From Silene conica (lineage: Eukaryota; Streptophyta; Magnoliopsida; Caryophyllales; Caryophyllaceae): a stretch of 64,000 bases of DNA. Of this stretch, positions 12,899-24,221 are shown piece by piece. The DNA is taken from contig CM055312.2 in NCBI GenBank assembly GCA_029255685.2, positions 29,730,203-29,794,202 of the forward strand, given 5' to 3'. A program made the translations under genes and the position numbers. The notes under the pieces are model-generated. The model was not told the DNA's origin. It saw only the letters and a program-made list of their open reading frames with translations, and did not search any database. Every line of letters starts with the position of its first letter. The first letter of the stretch is position 1.

Positions 12899-13763
12899 AG
12901 TACTCTTTTATGAATTCATGTAATAATTCATTTTCTCGTGTACTCTATTCAACCTTATTGTTATGATATAAAATGTTTTGTTTCTCATGTGGAATTGTAC
13001 GCCAATTTTGAACACCACAAAGTGAACTGATTAACATTACATCATTTTGGTCCTTGATTACCCACTTTAGCTGATAACTCAGGTAATCATTTTGTGACGT
13101 TGGTTGATGGTGGGTTCAACGAGCCATAAGTCACGCGGCTGACTGACCAATCACAAAGGCGAGTTATACGGATATCTCGTAGGACACCCCGTGACAACGT
13201 TATGGAGTCCTAAATGTTTTATAACATTGGGTGCCTGGTCGTGGATAGGACCTCCATAGTGTTCCTTAGAGTCGAGTCTTTTGACCTTCAACTGTCTCTT
13301 GAGATTAAGACAGATTTTGGGTAACTTTGGTTTCTTTCCCACGGTCATCGTAACAGGGGGCAAGATGATTTTTTCTGGGTTATTTCAGGCTGCGCGATAT
13401 CGGCAGGATTGGAGTTGAGGGAAATATCCAAACCCTTATCAGGATTTTATCATTTCTCAGGGCCACTCGAGGAGTAGTAACTGAAATGCATGGCCATGCT
13501 CGAATACAGATTCATTTTATCAGTTAAGTTACCCTCTAGTCGGGGAAACCATTCTTGATACAGATCGCTTGTGAGATACGACGTTTGCGAATGCGGATTT
13601 GCAAATTGTCTTACATTGAGTGGGAGAAATTTTAAAAGGATATGAGATTCGGTTATCGCACCTACACTTGTACGGACAAGTGGGAGTTTGTTAGAGACTT
13701 GTGTCCTCCACATGTAGTGTGATAACGTCATTGCACATACCCTTGTACGGACAAGTGGGAGAT
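12899..13763 (+). other. Copia B 3' untranslated region with polypurine tract
   Basis: This non-coding stretch ends in AAGTGGGAGAT, the polypurine tract directly before the 3' LTR. An extra copy of that tract lies about 75 bp upstream. Reverse-strand open frames across this stretch and the LTR edge occur identically in A and B because the DNA is repeated; they are not genes. Confidence 0.85.
13678..13710 (+). repeat. Duplicate polypurine tract and relic LTR start
   Basis: AAGTGGGAG at 13678-13686 is followed by TGTTAGAGACTTGTGTCC. This resembles a polypurine tract plus LTR start and sits just upstream of the functional pair at 13755-13764. The relic start is closer to the LTR start of Copia C (TGTTGGAGGAAGTGTCC) than to B's own. 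The same arrangement is in A near 16407-16439. Confidence 0.7.
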
Positions 13764-14752
13764 TGTTGGGGCTGGTGTCCTTGACAATTAAGTACAATGA
13801 CTTATTAAATCTCTTTAAGGATCACAAGGGCATACTTTTGTATTATTACCAGTTGATCCACGTTTATCAATAACGGTTGGCTTGCTAGATAAGTTTGACG
13901 TTATTGTCATACGGATGGCGGTGATCAACTGGTCCCTATACGTCACACCTATAGGACACGTTTGAGAGATGTGAAGGTATGAAAATACAATCACATTTAT
14001 GCCGGATATGACTAAACAGTTAGTCAGAGGTATTGACTATTAAATTAGTCAATGAGATGTTGAGATTATTATTTAATACGGATTAAATAATTTTAGCTGA
14101 TACGGATTACATGATTAATTCGTAAATTAAATATAAACGGTTATATTTAATTAAATATTATATTCGCGTATTAATATAAACAGTTATATTAATTTGGGTA
14201 ATTATACAATATCGTAATTTTATCAGACCATTATTAATACATCGACTACATTAATATCTGATAACACGTATACGATTTATAATAAAAATCCCGCGAATAA
14301 CTTATAGCTAAATGGGTCGAATCACGCAAAGGAATAAGGTAAGAGTGGAAAAAGCCCACCCTTACCAAAAGACCATTCGGCCGACCCTATGGCTACATAA
14401 GGAGAGTCTTTCTCCTTATGTCAGACACTGGTGATTTATTATTCTCACAATTAGGGTTTTGAGAACATTCTTTTCCCAAAACTCAGATCTCACATCTAAA
14501 ACCTAAATAGCTCTCCCAATATTGCAAGGCAGTTGGAGAGGATTTCTAGCACACGCGGCCACGTCTCATTCTAAGTCTTGGGTGCAAGTTATAGGAGGGA
14601 ATTTGTGTTAATTCCTGTTCTTAGGCCTTTCGCACAAGGACCAAAGGTTGATTTCTTTTTCATGCTTTTAATTAACTTATGACTATAATCACAATTGTAT
14701 GTTTCATTATAATCCTGCAAGTTTGGGGCGAATACATGCTTTATTCCCCTCA
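13764..14752 (+). repeat. Copia B 3' LTR
   Basis: 989 bp, identical to the 5' LTR but for one base seen by eye. It is followed by the second caagt duplication at 14753-14757. Confidence 0.95.
13848..13933 (+). promoter_or_regulatory. Two-stem inverted repeat near Copia LTR start (A/B family)
   Basis: The outer arms are ACCAGTTGATC (13848-13858) and GATCAACTGGT (13923-13933). The inner arms are CAATAACG (13868-13875) and CGTTATTG (13899-13906). The loop is 23 bases. Matching copies are at 6341-6426 and 16577-16662. A structurally equal but different-sequence version is in Copia C LTRs at 33514-33591 and 55884-55961. Confidence 0.85.
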
Positions 14753-14757
14753 CAAGT
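14753..14757. repeat. Target-site duplication of Copia B, right copy
   Basis: caagt stands immediately after the 3' LTR and matches 6252-6256. Confidence 0.93.
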
Positions 14758-15625
14758 GATAAAAGAGAATGGTTTCATTCGATCAGTCGAGGAACCATGT
14801 CTCTATATCAAGTCGAGTGGGAGCAAGATTGTCTTCCTAGTACCGTATGTCGATGACATACTCTTGATTGGGAATGACATACCTCTCCTTTCTTCGGTTA
14901 AAGCATGGTTGAAAAACCATTTCCAGATGAAAGATCTGGGAGAGGCACAAAGAATTTTGGGCATCCGTATCTACAGGGATAGATCACGACGGATGTTGTC
15001 TCTCAGTCAGGAGTCTTACATAGATAAGATTCTAGAGAGATTCAGCATGACGAACTCCAAAAAAGGGTTCCTTCCTATGACTACTGGGCTTCACTTGAGC
15101 AAAATTCAAGAAGCTAAGACATTGGAAGAGAAGGAGCGCATGAGTCGGATTCCTTATGCTTCGGCAATAGGATCGATCATGTATGCCATGATATGCACAC
15201 GTCCAGACGTTGCATATGCATTGAGTATGACTAGTCGATTCCAAGCTCATCCAGGTGAACAACACTGGATGGCCGTGAAAAACATTCTTAAGTACCTACG
15301 GAGGACTAAAGATTGGGGATTGACTTACGGAGGCGACTCAACGCTTTGCGCCACGGGTTACGCAGATGCTATCTTCCAAACGGATCGAGATGACTCGAAA
15401 TCTCAGTCTGGATTCGTTTTTACTCTTAATGGCGTTGCTGTCAGCTGGAAAAGTTCTAAACAGAGTGTTACAGCAGATTCTACAACTGAGTCCACGTAAA
15501 AGGAGATATTCATTGATAAGATCGCTACGGATGACAACATAGCTGATCCTCTCACAAAAGCATTACCACGTGATAAGCATGAAGGGCACATTTATTCCAT
15601 GGGAATTAGATGTGTTCCTAAGTTG
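14758..15625 (+). pseudogene. Copia A 3' part of pol, fossil
   Basis: This is the continuation of A on the right of B. It holds the C-terminal reverse-transcriptase part with YVDDILLIGNDI and the RNase H region, ending in the conserved tail before the 3' untranslated region. It is shorter than the matching part of B. It is broken. Confidence 0.9.
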
Positions 15626-16492
15626 TAGTACTCTTTTATGAATTCATGTAATAATTCATTTTCTCGTGTACTCTATTCAACCTCATTGTTATGATATATA
15701 ATGTTTTGTTTTTCATGTGGAATTGTAGGCCAATTTTGAACACCACAAAGTGAACTGAATAACATTACATCATTTTAGTCCTTGATTACCCACTTGAGCT
15801 GATAACTCAGGTAATCATTTTGTGAAGTTGGTTGATGGTGGGTTCAACTAGACATAAGTCACGCGGCTGACTGACCAATCACAAAGGCGAGTTATACGGA
15901 TATCTCGTAGGACACCCCGTGACAACGTTATGGAGTCCTAAATGTTTTTATAACATTGGGTGCCTGGTCGTGGATAGGACCTCCATAGTGTTCCTTAGAG
16001 TCGAGTCTTTTGACCTTCAACTGTCTCTTGAGATTAAGACAGATTTTGGGTAACTTTGGTTTCTTTCCCACGGTCATCGTAACAGGGGGCAAGATGATTT
16101 TTTCTGGGTTATTTCAGGCTGCGCGATATCGGCAGGATTGGAGTTGAGGGAAATATCCAAACCCTTATCAGGATTTTATCATTTCTCAGGGCCACTCGAG
16201 GAGTAGTAACTGAAATGCATGGCCATGCTCGAATACAGATTCATTTTATCAGTTAAGTTACCCTCTAGTCGGGGAAACCATTCTTGATACAGATCGCTTG
16301 TGAGATACGACGTTTGCGAATGCGGATTTGCAAATTGTCTTACATTGAGTGGGAGAAATTTTAAAAGGATATGAGATTCGGTTATCGCACCTACACTTGT
16401 ACGGACAAGTGGGAGTTTGTTAGAGACTTGTGTCCTCCACATGTAGTGTGATAACGTCATTGCACATACCCTTGTACGGACAAGTGGGAGAT
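15626..16492 (+). other. Copia A 3' untranslated region
   Basis: Homologous to 12899-13763. The first 230 bases differ from B at about nine sites. From about 15858 on it is practically identical to B up to and into the LTR. It ends with the polypurine tract AAGTGGGAGAT. Confidence 0.85.
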
Positions 16493-17504
16493 TGTTGGGG
16501 CTGGTGTCCTTGACAATTAAGTACAATGACTTATTAAATCTCTTTAAGGATCACAAGGGCATACTTTTGTATTATTACCAGTTGATCCACGTTTATCAAT
16601 AACGGTTGGCTTGCTAGATAAGTTTGACGTTATTGTCATACGGATGGCGGTGATCAACTGGTCCCTATACGTCACACCTATAGGACACATTTGAGAGATG
16701 TGAAGGTATGAAAATACAGTCACATTTATGCCGGATATGACTAAACAGTTAGTCTGAGGTATTGACTATTAAATTAGTCAATAAGATGTTGAGATTATTA
16801 TTTAATACGGATTAAATAATTTTAGCTAATACGGATTACATGATTAATTCGTAAATTAAATATAAACGGTTATATTTAATTAAATATTGTATTCGCGTAT
16901 TAATATAAACAGTTATATTGATTTAGGTAATTCTACAATATCGTAATTTTATCAGACCATTATTAATACAGTGACTGCATTAATATATGATAACATGTAT
17001 ACGATTTATAATTAAATCCCGCGAATAATATTTAGCTAATCGGGTCGAATCACGCAAAGGAATAAGGTAAGAGTGGAAAAAGCCTACTCTTACTCTAACC
17101 CGTCCGGCCGACCCACTCACTACATAAGGAGAGTCCTTCTCCTTTTTGTAGGGTGACTGCTTCTTTGATTGTTTTACTGATTAAACACATCTCAAGGAAA
17201 TTAGGGTTTTGAGAACTGCCTTTTCCCAAAACCCAGATCTCACATCTAAAACCTTACAATAGCTCTCCCCATATTGCAAGACAATTGGAGAGTATTTCTA
17301 GCACACGCGGCAACATCTCATTCAAGTCTTGGGTGCAAGTTATAGGAGGGAATTTACTTTAATTCCTGTTCTTAGGCCTCTTTAAGCAAGGACCCAAGGT
17401 TTTATTCCTTTTTCATGTTTTTATTAACTTATGACCATAATCTCAACTGTAAAATTCGTTATAATCCTTCACGTTTAGCGCGAATACATGCTATATTCCC
17501 CACA
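16493..17504 (+). repeat. Copia A 3' LTR
   Basis: 1012 bp, starting TGTTGGGGCT and ending TTCCCCACA. The first 195 bases or so match B's 3' LTR exactly, after which differences become frequent. The two-stem inverted repeat is at 16577-16662. Confidence 0.92.
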
Positions 17505-17796
17505 AACCTCCTTTACATTTATTAGTGTGTTTGAGTGTACCGTGAGAGTCCTTTGTCAAAATGATCGTGCAAAAGCCAAAGAGTCTAGATGAAGTTCTAT
17601 ACGCTACGTTGTCGTGTAAATCTCAACCATGTATTGCATCTTTCCTATGCCCATGTTGTTTTCGGGATTTCGTCTCACAATTATTTCATTAGCTAAAATT
17701 GGGATTTGTAATTGATGGGATTATGGAGATTCATTTGCTTGTCTTGGTTTATTTGAGCTTGCTTGAGGACAAGCAAGGGTTTAGCTTGGGGGAATT
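17505..17796 (+). mobile_element. Element G: 3' end of an Athila/Tat-like Gypsy internal region
   Basis: The stretch ends in a GAGGACAAGCAAGGGTTTAG phrase followed by the polypurine tract TTGGGGGAATT, as is usual just before the 3' LTR in Athila/Tat elements. No coding domain remains. Its left edge is cut by Copia A. It is an old fragment. Confidence 0.75.
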
Positions 17797-19314
17797 TGAT
17801 ATGCTCTAATTTTATATACTTTTCGTCCCCATTTTAGCTCATGTTTTATCATCGTTTACACTATTCTATTTTGTCTATTGAGCTAATTCCGTGTTCTAGG
17901 TAATCTGTATGTGGTTTAGCGGTTTTTGTAGGAATTTCAGATTCCTCTTACATTTTTGACATTTACCAAGCATCGGAGCTAAACAAAGTCGAGACAAGCA
18001 ATTTCCGGGTAGTAGAAGTGACAGAAAGAGAAAGAAAGTCAAGAAGTCAACACTTGAAGATCAAATGTGCAAAGCATGACAACATCAATCATTACATCAT
18101 TATTGCAACGTCATCCAAGAACTCAAGTGTAAACAATTGAGGAGATGCGGAGAATGAAGACAGTGTTTTCACCCCGGTCGGGGTGGGCTGCCCCGGTATA
18201 CCGGGGTGGTTGCGATCTCGCGCCTTTTGGTCCAGATTCAAGGAATGCGAATGCATATGTTCTTGCCCCGGTCCGGGGTGGCTGTAATCTACCCCGCCTC
18301 CTCATCACTATATATACCCCTTGATTTCATTCATTTTGGATCATCAAATTTTAGGAACTTTTAGCATAAAATTAGCTTCAAGTTTTAGAATCATTTTTAA
18401 GCATCATTAAGCTACATTAAGCTTCAAATTACTTTAAATCCTAGTTATTTTCTTTATAAAAATAGTTCTTTGTTTATTCAAGCATTTCCCGAAGCTATTC
18501 GCATTTCATCTTCCGAGTTCTTATTCCGTTAATTTCCGGTATTATCTTTCTTTACGGTTTTATTTCGTTATCGTCATTATGTCTATCTTAGTTAATAGGA
18601 TTGATAATCTAGCCCACAAAACCATGTGTGAGTAGTTTTTATATCTAGGGGAGGGAAACCATGCTAGAATAGTTGTTTGGTCATGTTAAATTATTGATTT
18701 TGCATTATCATATCGTTGATTATATACATGCTTGTTTCATTTGATTAATATATGATTATTGACCATGATTATTGATAAATCATTATTCTCATCCTAAGAC
18801 CGAAAGCCGGGATAGAACTTGATCAATTGATAGTTGTAGTCGTAGTCGTAATTGTTAATTGTGTTGTTCTTATCCTAACATCGAAAGTCGGGATAGAATT
18901 AGGCATGGCATGTTATAGTATTTTGTTCCAATGTACGCGAGAGCTAATTGGTAATCAATCTACGGTTAAACTCTAGGCCGAGAGGAAATTGTTATAAACC
19001 TAATCAACTATTGACAATGTATTTCTTTAATTTGACATGACTAGCTAAGCTCCTATATGCATGTGTAACCCCAATCCCCTAGATTCTTCCCTATAATCGT
19101 TTACATCTTCATTTTTCATTACTGTTTTACCTTAGTTAATCCAAATCATAACCAAATTCTTGTGACCAACCTTGATAGAATTCTCTCCATAGCTAATCAC
19201 AATTACATTTCCGTCTCCCTGTGGTTCGACCCCTTCTTCCCTATCTACATTAATTTGTATGTTAGTCAAGTCTAGGGACTTTTATTTTTGGTAGGTGTGC
19301 GACCTAGCCTGTCA
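17797..19314 (+). repeat. Element G 3' LTR (Athila/Tat-like)
   Basis: 1518 bp with TG...CA ends, starting TGATATGCTC and ending GCCTGTCA. It shares the CTCCCTGTGGTTCGACCCC phrase (near 19214) and general layout with the solo LTR at 3747-5376, but belongs to another family. It holds GC-rich palindromes at 18171-18206 and 18266-18278. It abuts the minus-strand gag-only array directly. Confidence 0.82.
18171..18206 (+). repeat. GC-rich palindrome pair in element G LTR
   Basis: ACCCCGGTCGGGGT (18171-18184) and CCCCGGTATACCGGGG (18191-18206) have centres 21 bp apart. A third, single palindrome CCCCGGTCCGGGG lies at 18266-18278. Confidence 0.85.
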
Positions 19315-19325
19315 TTATACCATAG

Positions 19326-20647
19326 TGAAGGAAATGTTAGGAAATGTATAGATCTAAAAGACGGATTACAAAAGCTCGAATCTTGTTAACTAATTAAATG
19401 AGTAAATGAGAATAATTAAGAGAAGAAAAATAATGTAAACTGAAAAATACACTACTGTTTCTAATTTTGAATATAATGCTGCCTCGTTCCTTCTGTGTTC
19501 CGTGCTAGCTGCCTGTGGTGCGTAAAATGAAGGCTTCTATAAGCCCACAATACTTAATATGAAAGGACCAAGCTAACCCCCACTTAAACTTCATAAAAGG
19601 GATGAAAGCAAAGGGCACAAGAGTCATTTCATTTATCTTGCTCTCTTCTCTCCAATAGTCAGACGATTACTTAATTAATTGGGTAATAATCAAACCCAAA
19701 TAACAACCCAACTCCACCGATTAAAGACCCGCAGAACAAAGCTCGTAGTCTGATATTAGATGCTGGCCTCGGCGGTGATGCTGTTGCTGGGACGGTGGTT
19801 GAATGATGGATATCTGATGAAGATGCTGCGAATGGGGTCATGGTGTCGGGTTCGGATTTTTCTCTGGATGAAGTATCATTGAGGTGATGCTAGGATGAGC
19901 AATGGAAATGGGTTCAAAATTCAGTTTAGTGAATTCGAAACTTAATGATGGCGGTGGTGTTGTGAACAGTTATGGAGTATTGGGTCGTTGGTATCGGTGG
20001 TACTCCGTGGTGATGCACGGAGAAGGACGGAGTTGTCCGAAGGGAGAGAACGGTGGTGCAGGGCCGAAATTTGACTGGGTGATGGAGTCACTGGTGGTCT
20101 GCTCCGGCGGTGGAGTTTGCTGGTGAAATAGAAGATGGTGATGATTAATGGTGGTGATAGGCATGAGGTGATTCGAAAAGCAGAGATGGAGGATTGAACG
20201 AATGATGGTAAATGCTGGTGTTGATGTCGTGGACTCGTGGTTGAGGAAGGGTTGAAGGAGGCGATAGTGATTTGAATTGGTGATGACGGAAAGGGTGGTT
20301 GAATGTAATGGGGTGGTGAAATGGTAAATAGGATTTGATAAGGTCAAATAGGTTGACCTTTTGACTTTGCTTAACGCTTCCTTTCCTTTGTCTCGGTTTT
20401 AATTCCGTCTCGACTCGAATTGCTTCTCAAGTTCCGCCTTAGTTCACGAAATAGCGTCTAAACAACACTAAAACGACTGAAATAGAACCAAATTCCAAAA
20501 ATCCAACAATTATTCACAATAAATAAAATAAAACTAATAATTACTAATTAAATAATAAAATGAGCTATTTACACAATTAAGCACGCAAGATTGAGTCGGA
20601 ATAAGGTATAAATGAGGGGTAAAATGTTACCAAAATACTACTCATCA
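19326..20647 (-). repeat. Gag-only array LTR 1
   Basis: 1322 bp. On the minus strand it starts TGATGAGTAG and ends CCTTCA. It is followed at 19315-19325 by an 11-base stretch (minus CTATGGTATAA) that in LTRs 2 and 3 is the start of the internal region. Reverse-strand open frames of 125-134 aa inside these LTRs are repeat-borne and not genes. Confidence 0.85.
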
Positions 20648-22436
20648 AAACTCCCCACACTTAAACCTTACTCGTCCTCGAGTAAGCTCATAAATTAAAC
20701 TAAGACACTTAATATAAAAGGTTAGCTACACTAATAAAATCCGATGAAAGACAATTAACGGGCCTCCTCCGTCCCTTCAAATCACACCGAAATGCAATGA
20801 GGTATGCATCCCTTGCAAGACAAGTGGGGGCTTGCGAGAAAAATGACACATCCTAAAATGAAGCACATAAACAAACCATAGGATGCATCGACAAAAGAGA
20901 AAAGTCGCTTTCCTCATCTAAGCGACGGAAATCAACTAAAAGAGAAAAATTCAAAATCGTAAACTCCCTCACAAATACTAATTCTACAAATCACTAAGAC
21001 AAAAAGGATGACAACAAAACACCACCAAATAATGCTAAACTAGGCTACTTTCATAACCACTATCCAAATACTTTCGTCAAGGGCGATCAGATGGAATGGA
21101 ATGATAATCCCCACGATGCTAGAGGCAAAAGATACAACAAGTCTAGATTCTTCACATAGTAAAGGTCATGGGTCATTCCAAGATTGACAAGACGGCATGA
21201 CAAAATTGGTTTTTTTTTTGGAGTGAAATGCTCAAATCAATGTAAAATGGTGGATTTCATTCAAAATTTGACCTCATTCGATTTTTCATTTCTTTTTCAT
21301 TTCATGAGTTAAGATGAGGTTTGCCTCGCGTGCTAATGTCCTTTGCTTTCGCCAATCGCTTACTAGGCAACCGGTTAACCTCTAGACAATAGCTTATCCG
21401 GGTGACAATCACTCTGTCTTTGGGCGGTCGAATTCACAACCAAGTGGGAAGTCAATTCAATGAATACCCTCCAAAGCACATCGAAGTGGTACGCCTCCAT
21501 CAAAACAACATACTTTTATTCTTTTTCAACAACTTTTTTTTAGGCTTCTTTTTCATTCAAAACATTTTCACATCTTAAAATCATTGAAAAGGGCATTCCA
21601 AATTTATTCATGAAAATTATGTTTGGGTTGCCAAACCGCCTAGTCTAACAAGGTCACCAAGACAAGCTAATCAAAATCATTTGCATCTCGGAGTTGGACA
21701 AGGTGACTCACATGCAAACCCTTGACTAGGTATTGGATCATGGTTCGAAAGATACTAGAAAAGCATAACCTAGGATGTTTTAAAACCATTCTAAAAGGCA
21801 AAGTCACAAGTAGAAAAATTATTTGCAATGGCCTAAACGATTTTGTCAATGTTCCCAATTAGGCATTTTCAAAACATTTTACCTAAATGCAACTATATGC
21901 CATGAATGCAACTAATATATACATGTTATAATGCAAATGAGTCTACCAACTATATGCCAAACAAGCTAATGCATATCCTAACAACACAAAAGCACACAAA
22001 CCACACAACAATCTCCACAATATACTCCACATCCTTAAAATACAAGCCCATCCTCCTCAATTGTAACAAAAGAATGAAAATGAGAGTGAAATAGGGGTTG
22101 GAGCGATCATACCATGGCGTCTTCACAATCCAAAACGGTGCTCAAGGAAATGTTGCCTATGCGAAAGGAGAGAAAACAAGCAAAAGTATATACAATTCTA
22201 CACTAATAAGATAAAGACATGTTTTTGATTTTTTTGAATTTTTCAAATTTTTATGTTTATTTTTTCTTTTGAAACGAATATGAAATGAATCCCCTCCCCA
22301 CACTTAAAATGTATATTGTCCTCAATGGACCAAATGTAGGGAGGAGATAAGAAAGCAAAAAATATTTTTTGGATTTTCAAGATTTTTTCTTTAAAAATTC
22401 CCTCCCCACACTTGAGACGAGCATTGCCCTCAAAAA
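20648..22436 (-). other. Gag-only element 3' internal region, unit 1
   Basis: Non-coding stretch between the gag end and LTR 1. The minus-strand polypurine tract AAGTGTGGGGAGTTT lies at 20648-20662. The same core, AAGTGTGGGGAGG, recurs near 22290 and 22400, as possible internal polypurine tracts. No pol domain is seen. Confidence 0.75.
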
Positions 22437-24221
22437 TCAAGTGTAAGAAGGGAGAATAGGGACAAAAATGCTAGATGCGAGTGAATCATGTAAAAAGGCA
22501 TTCAATGAACGCATTAGTTTATCGAACAAAGTGGACCAATCCTCTCCGAAGTGGTCGTAGGCCATCATGGGCAACAAGTAGGACCAACAACACCTATAAG
22601 AAACAAGATGAGTTAGAAGCAATGTATAAGCATAGATGAGCCTACTGAATGTGTCGAACTCACCCCAAGTCTTGTCATCCCGTTCCAAAGGTGTAGGAGG
22701 AAGGCCAAGACTCGTCACATCATGGACCTCATCACAACATTCATTTATGTTCCCTCCAAAAGTGTTGATTTTGTCCCCATTTTCACAAATTTCAAGCAAG
22801 TAATCGTCATGGAACAAATCAACCTCTTTGAGGGGAACGTCACAGTCACAATCATCAAAACTTAAAGCAAGCAAAGGAGTAAGATAAATAAGGCCTTCAT
22901 GATCGGTGGATGATAGATGTGACTCACCCTCAATACAAAAGCAAACCTCAAATCTCTCAAGAAGATGGTCATCAATGGGATGCACCTCATAACTCCCTAC
23001 TTCTTCCTCTTTACTCACTTCATCATCTATGTCAAACTCAAGAATCACTCTCTCAATAAACTCTTTTCCTAACAATTCATGATCAACCTCAAATGATACG
23101 CACTCCAATTCATTTACATCCCATGGCTCCACAACTTTCTCTCCACGTAACTCAATCAAATCATCACACTCAAACCTCATAACCTCCATCTCACACTCAT
23201 CACTCATCAAATAATCATCCAATGGTTCTTGAGGAGCATAGGAAGAACAAAAGTCAAGGTCATCCCCACAATCACCATATGACATATAATTTGATGAGGA
23301 AACATGCATGACATCATTTGAGTAAAAATGAGTATGGTATGATTGAACATTGTGCATATTATCATCATAATTCATCATATTCTTATACATGGGAGGTGGG
23401 GATGCATATAAAGAACAAGCATTAGAATCATGTCCCAAATAACCACATGTACCACAAGAAAATGAAAATGCATGCACATCACTCTTAATTAGGGAGGGAG
23501 GAACAACATAATTGTGTTGAACAATGTAAACATAAGAGGGAGAATCAACCTCAACTTGTGGTTCAACCAATCTTGTCACTCTCCCAAACCCATAACTAGC
23601 ATCGGTCATAGCCACTTTCTCAAGCAAAGATCTTGCCTCATCATCACCCAAATCATAAAAAGCCCCTCCGGCCGAAGCATTTATCAATTCTTTAACGGAT
23701 TGATGTAAATTGTTAAAGAAAGTTTGCATAATTAGCCAAATTGGGATCCTATGATGAGGACAAGTTATCAAAAGTCCATTTAACCTTTCCCAAGCCTCGC
23801 TCAAACTCTCAAACTCGCCTTGATGAAAAGAAACGATCTCATTTCTTAGTTTAGCGGTTTTCGAAGGTGGAAAATATTTGGCCAGAAAGGCTTGAGCAAG
23901 GTCATCCTAAGTAGAAAATGTGCTAGGAGGGTGAGAATATAGCCATTTCTCGGCTCCATCCCCAAGAGTAAGAGGAAAAAGCATAAGTTTCACAATATCA
24001 ATTGGCACACCATTCTTTCTCACCAAAAGACAGTTTCTATTAAAACGTTTAAGATGGTCAAGCACACACTCATTAGGTAACCCATGGAATGAATCTTTTT
24101 CAAAGATCTCAACCCACTCCGGATGTAGCCCAAGCTCCACATCCTCTCCAATATCAATTGGAGAGTCACACAACTTTGGGTCGAGTCTACTATGGTCACG
24201 TAAAGTCATGTGTGAAGACAT
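22437..24221 (-). pseudogene. Gag of array unit 1, fossil
   Basis: Nearly identical to the gag of unit 2 (28605-30389). It has the Retrotrans_gag region, the CCHC-like motif CGTCGYLGHDSNAC and the same acidic tail. It appears broken about once. Confidence 0.88.

Larger units (their letters stand above)
6257..14752 (+). mobile_element. Copia B, full-length young Ty1/Copia element nested in Copia A
   Basis: The 8496-bp element has two 989-bp LTRs (6257-7245 and 13764-14752), a primer site for initiator-Met tRNA, a leader, gag-pol and a polypurine tract. It has a perfect 5-bp target duplication, caagt. By eye the LTRs differ at a single base, so insertion was very recent, probably well under 0.1 million years on usual plant rates (inference). 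Structurally it looks complete, but its coding part shows about four breaks, so as read it is not autonomous. It lies in the same orientation as A and belongs to the same family, inserted into A's reverse-transcriptase region. Confidence 0.96.
1..17504 (+). mobile_element. Copia A, Ty1/Copia LTR retrotransposon, interrupted, 5' LTR outside window
   Basis: The parts in order are leader (1-1664), gag, protease, integrase, reverse transcriptase and RNase H relics, a 3' untranslated stretch and a 3' LTR (16493-17504). Position 1 corresponds to roughly 100 bases past the primer site in sister copy B, so the 5' LTR should lie just upstream of the window. Two later insertions sit inside it: a Gypsy solo LTR (3747-5376) and Copia B (6257-14752). 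It is clearly broken, with around eight or more breaks besides the two insertions. It differs from B by a few percent in coding parts, and its 3' LTR is visibly more diverged from B's LTRs than those are from each other, so A is older than B. A lies directly against the 3' remnant of element G and had inserted into it. Confidence 0.93.

Noticed and set aside
13450-16526. Identical 115-aa reverse-strand open frames at 13450-13797 and 16179-16526
   Set aside because: They lie across the Copia 3' untranslated region and LTR start and are identical only because the DNA is repeated; no protein features.
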